Shown here piece by piece: positions 61,561 to 64,000 of a stretch of DNA of 64,000 nt. Origin of the DNA: Streptosporangium nondiastaticum. GTDB taxonomy: Bacteria; Actinomycetota; Actinomycetes; Streptomycetales; Streptomycetaceae. Both the position numbers and the translations under genes were made by a program. Under the pieces are notes generated by a model. The model was given only the letters and a program-made list of their open reading frames with translations. It was not told the DNA's origin and searched no databases. Location of the stretch: positions 21,882 to 85,881 of the forward strand of contig NZ_PXWG01000017.1 of assembly GCF_003011965.1 (NCBI RefSeq), read 5' to 3'. Numbering within the stretch: position 1 is the first letter of the stretch; each line of letters starts with the position of its first letter.

Positions 61561-62946
61561 ATGACCGACGCACAGCTCGGATCCCGTGCCGCCACTGTCC
61601 GGCCGCGGGAGAAAGTGCCGCGCCTGGTGCACTTCGTGGCCGCGCTCGGCGGCCTGTCGGGCATCCTGTACGGCTACGACGCCGGGGCGATCTCGGGGGC
61701 GCTCGGGCCCCTCACCGACAGGTTCGGGCTGGACTCCACCGGGCAAGGCCTGGTCACCAGCCTGATGCTGCTCGGGGCGCTGCCCGCTATCGTGGGCGGT
61801 TCGCCGGCCGCGCGGCGCTGGGACCGGCGGCACCTGCTGATCCTGGCCGGTGCGATCTTCGTGGCCGGCTCGGTCGGCTGCGGCACCGCCCCGAATGTGG
61901 CCGTCCTGATGGTTTCCCGGTTCGTCCTGGGCTTCGCGGTCGGCCTGGCGAACATGTTCGGGCTGATCTACCTGAGCGAGCTCGCGCCGAGGCAGCTGAG
62001 GGGCCGGATCACCGCCCTGTACCAGCTCTCCGTCAACATCGGCATCCTGCTCGCCTACGCGACGGATCACGCGTTGTCGGCGGCCTCCGCGTGGGAGTGG
62101 ATGCTGGGGCTGGGAGCCCTCCCGGCGGTGGTCTTCCTCGCCGGGATGGCCGCCGCCCCGCCCGGTCCGCGCTGGCTGATGCTGCGCGGCCGGGAGGACG
62201 AGGCCCGCCGGGTGCTGCGCAGGCTGCGTGCCGGCCCGCGAATCGCGGACGAGGAGGTCGCCGGGATCCGGGCGGGCCTGGCGGGGCAGCATGCGGGCCT
62301 GCGCGATCTGCTGGGCGAGTACCGTCCGGCGCTGCGCATCACCCTGGTGCTGACCTTCTTCCAGGTCTTCACGGGGATCAACGCGGTGGTGTACTACGCG
62401 CCGGTCATCTTCTCCCACGTGGCCGGCGGCGGCAGCGACGGCGCCGGCACGGTGGCCAACTACTGTGTCGGCACGGCGCTCGTGCTCTCCACTACCCTCT
62501 CCCTGCCGTTCATCGAACGCCTCGGCAGGGTACGGCTGCTGACCGCCTCCCTGGCCGCGCAGGCGCCCCCGATGGTGCTGCTGGCCCTCTTCCCGGACAC
62601 GGGCCCGCTCGCCGTTGCGTGCGTGTTCGCGTACACCCTGGCCTTCGGGTTCGGCCTCGGGCCCGTGTTCTGGCTGTACTGTCCCGAGGTGCTGCCGCTG
62701 CGGGCGCGGGCGGCCGGCATGGGGGTGGTGACGTTCGCCCAGTACCTGCTCAACTTCGTCTTCTCCCTGGCCTTCCCCGACGTGCTCGGGGCGATCGGCA
62801 GCTCCGTGTTCGCGGTCTTCGCGGTGCTGTCCGCAGCGGCCGCGTGGTACGTGGCCCGGAGCGTCCCGGAGACGGCGGGACGCTCCCTGGAGGAGATCGA
62901 GCACTACTGGCAGGAGCGGGCCCGGGGGAAGGCGGCGGCCGGCTAG
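61561..62946 (+). CDS. Sugar-porter family MFS transporter
   Basis: 461 aa from ATG 61561, with CTGGAGGGG upstream. Twelve TM helices and sugar-porter signatures: [15 protein letters not shown] in TM1, [10 protein letters not shown] (variant of D/N-R-x-G-R-R/K), [35 protein letters not shown] in TM7 and [11 protein letters not shown] at the C-terminus. Imports a monosaccharide or polyol by proton symport. It abuts, tail-to-tail, an LPMO gene that attacks polysaccharides, a suggestive but convergent pairing. Confidence 0.92.
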   Translation: MTDAQLGSRAATVRPREKVPRLVHFVAALGGLSGILYGYDAGAISGALGPLTDRFGLDSTGQGLVTSLMLLGALPAIVGGSPAARRWDRRHLLILAGAIFVAGSVGCGTAPNVAVLMVSRFVLGFAVGLANMFGLIYLSELAPRQLRGRITALYQLSVNIGILLAYATDHALSAASAWEWMLGLGALPAVVFLAGMAAAPPGPRWLMLRGREDEARRVLRRLRAGPRIADEEVAGIRAGLAGQHAGLRDLLGEYRPALRITLVLTFFQVFTGINAVVYYAPVIFSHVAGGGSDGAGTVANYCVGTALVLSTTLSLPFIERLGRVRLLTASLAAQAPPMVLLALFPDTGPLAVACVFAYTLAFGFGLGPVFWLYCPEVLPLRARAAGMGVVTFAQYLLNFVFSLAFPDVLGAIGSSVFAVFAVLSAAAAWYVARSVPETAGRSLEEIEHYWQERARGKAAAG

Positions 62947-63968
62947 GCCCGGTTCCGGGCGGCGCGCCGGCGTGCGGCCAGGAAGAGGGCCGCGGAACCG
63001 GCGGCCAGGGTCCCGGCGCCCGCGACGGCCAGCATCGCCGTGCGGCTGTCGCCGCCCGTCTCGGCCAGGCGGCCGCCCTGGGCGGAGGGGCCGGAGGGCG
63101 CGTCGGCGCCCTTCGCCGCAGCCGTCTGCGGCTCGTGCCCGCCCATGGCGTGCGCGTTCTCGGCGTGCCCGCTCCCGCCGTGGCCCGCCTCGCCCGGGCC
63201 GTCACCGCCGTGACCGCCGTGGTCGACGGTCGACTTGGCGGCGTCCTCGGTGATCTGCGCGTCGCTCGGGGCGGACGCCTCCGGTGCCGCGGCGGCGGCA
63301 GCGGCCTTCGCAGCCGGCGCCTTCCCGCCGAAGTCCACGTCGGAGCAGGTGTAGAACGCCTCGGGGCTGTCCGAGCGCTGCCAGATGCTGTAGATCAGGT
63401 GGCGGCCGGACTTCTTCGGGATTGTTCCTTCGAAGAAGTAGGTCCCGTCCTTCAGCGTCGGGTTCGTGACCTTGGCGAACGGCTTCGCCTCCAGGTCCGA
63501 CCACTTCAGGGGCTTCCGCGGGTCGTATCCGTCCTTGGTGACGTACAGCTCGAACGTGCCGCGGTGCGCGGCGGTCGCCCGGTACTTGAAGGTGTGTTTG
63601 CCCGGGACGAGCTTCGTCCCCGGCCAGTCGGCGCGGGCCGCGTCCAGCCCCTTGTACTTGTCGCGTCCGGCGCTGCACAGCTTGCCGTCCGGGATGATCT
63701 GGCGGTGGCGGCCGGCGGCGGTGCCGATGTTGACCTCGTTCCAGTCGTAGAGCGGCTGGGTGCCGCCGGCCGCGACCATCGCCTTGCAGGCCGCCGAGCG
63801 CGGATGCTCCGGGCCCTCGGCGAAACAGGCGGAGACGCGGCTGACCGGATCCGTCATGGAGCCGTGCGCGGCGGCCGGGCCCGCGGCCAGCGCGGTGAGG
63901 GCGAAGCCGAGCGTGACGGGTGCGATGCCGAGTGCGGAGATGCGGACGGCCTTGCCGGGCGTGGGCAT
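62943..63968 (-). CDS. AA10 lytic polysaccharide monooxygenase with sortase signal
   Basis: 341 aa from ATG 63968, with AAGGAGACA upstream. Signal peptide cleavage before His35 exposes the copper-binding N-terminal [10 protein letters not shown]; the second brace His is in [15 protein letters not shown]. Further AA10 marks: [20 protein letters not shown] and [21 protein letters not shown] His/Gly-rich linker leads to LAETG (301-305), a TM helix and RRRAARNRA, a class E-type sortase signal. Oxidatively cleaves chitin or cellulose while covalently attached to the wall. Overlaps the sugar porter by 4 bp. Confidence 0.93.
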   Translation of the reverse strand: MPTPGKAVRISALGIAPVTLGFALTALAAGPAAAHGSMTDPVSRVSACFAEGPEHPRSAACKAMVAAGGTQPLYDWNEVNIGTAAGRHRQIIPDGKLCSAGRDKYKGLDAARADWPGTKLVPGKHTFKYRATAAHRGTFELYVTKDGYDPRKPLKWSDLEAKPFAKVTNPTLKDGTYFFEGTIPKKSGRHLIYSIWQRSDSPEAFYTCSDVDFGGKAPAAKAAAAAAAPEASAPSDAQITEDAAKSTVDHGGHGGDGPGEAGHGGSGHAENAHAMGGHEPQTAAAKGADAPSGPSAQGGRLAETGGDSRTAMLAVAGAGTLAAGSAALFLAARRRAARNRA

Positions 63969-64000
63969 GGGGGGTGTCTCCTTCATCATCGGGGAAGGGT

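Overview
The window is very GC-rich, with strong G/C preference at third codon positions, frequent GTG starts, GGAGG-type ribosome sites, many translationally coupled (ATGA/GTGA) gene pairs, ScfR/RamB-type, LuxR-LAL, TipA-like and SHOCT proteins, and a LAxTG-type sorting signal. Together these point to a Streptomyces or close relative. It reads like accessory or arm-proximal chromosome rather than core: mostly single regulators with one or two enzymes, several decayed genes, no ribosomal or tRNA genes, no CRISPR array and no transposase.

Layout. 0-9.5 kb: an MFS exporter cut by the window edge, a large MalT/LuxR (LAL) regulator, a membrane protein/SHOCT pair, a LysR-tautomerase divergent pair with a 12-bp tandem repeat between them, an APH-type kinase, a small secreted protein and an N-terminally truncated maleylpyruvate-isomerase-like remnant. 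9.5-20.3 kb: a MerR regulator facing an Old Yellow Enzyme, a lone type III polyketide synthase, and a glyoxylate operon (isocitrate lyase, a 47-codon malate synthase remnant, 3-hydroxybutyryl-CoA dehydrogenase) divergent from a ScfR/RamB-like regulator. Next come an ArsR-like regulator and MFS exporter under a fourfold-repeated operator, and a zinc alcohol dehydrogenase. 20.6-31 kb: an MBL-fold protein, a lipoprotein carbonic anhydrase, then a coupled operon of UbiG-like methyltransferase, UbiA/MenA-like prenyltransferase, Baeyer-Villiger-type monooxygenase, DUF2834 membrane protein and I36-type secreted inhibitor. This is the most promising uncharacterised pathway here. An LRV-repeat protein and an ACMSD-like hydrolase follow.

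31-41 kb: an ABC-F ATPase preceded by a 7-codon leader peptide and an intrinsic terminator (a convincing attenuator), an SRPBCC-TetR operon with two identical-type operators, assorted acetyltransferases, an SDR/TetR pair and an SpoIIE-type phosphatase. 40.4-60.6 kb is bracketed by two nearly identical transglycosylase loci in direct orientation (coding region, leader, upstream palindrome and terminator all duplicated). Between them lie an M1 peptidase, a diaminobutyrate aminotransferase with an aspartokinase lacking ACT domains, an SGNH esterase, a TipA-like regulator, a frameshifted acetyltransferase, an AraC/intradiol dioxygenase pair, an acyl-CoA dehydrogenase/PadR pair, and a five-gene lipid operon (desaturase-like protein, OlsB-like acyltransferase, PlsC/OlsA-like acyltransferase, ACP, ketosynthase) that may build an ornithine-lipid-like product. 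60.8-64 kb: a membrane protein, a sugar-porter MFS and a wall-anchored AA10 lytic polysaccharide monooxygenase.

Functional assignments rest on motifs and family resemblance read by eye. Start sites are chosen from ribosome sites, coupling and homologous N-termini, and alternatives are given where they are doubtful.
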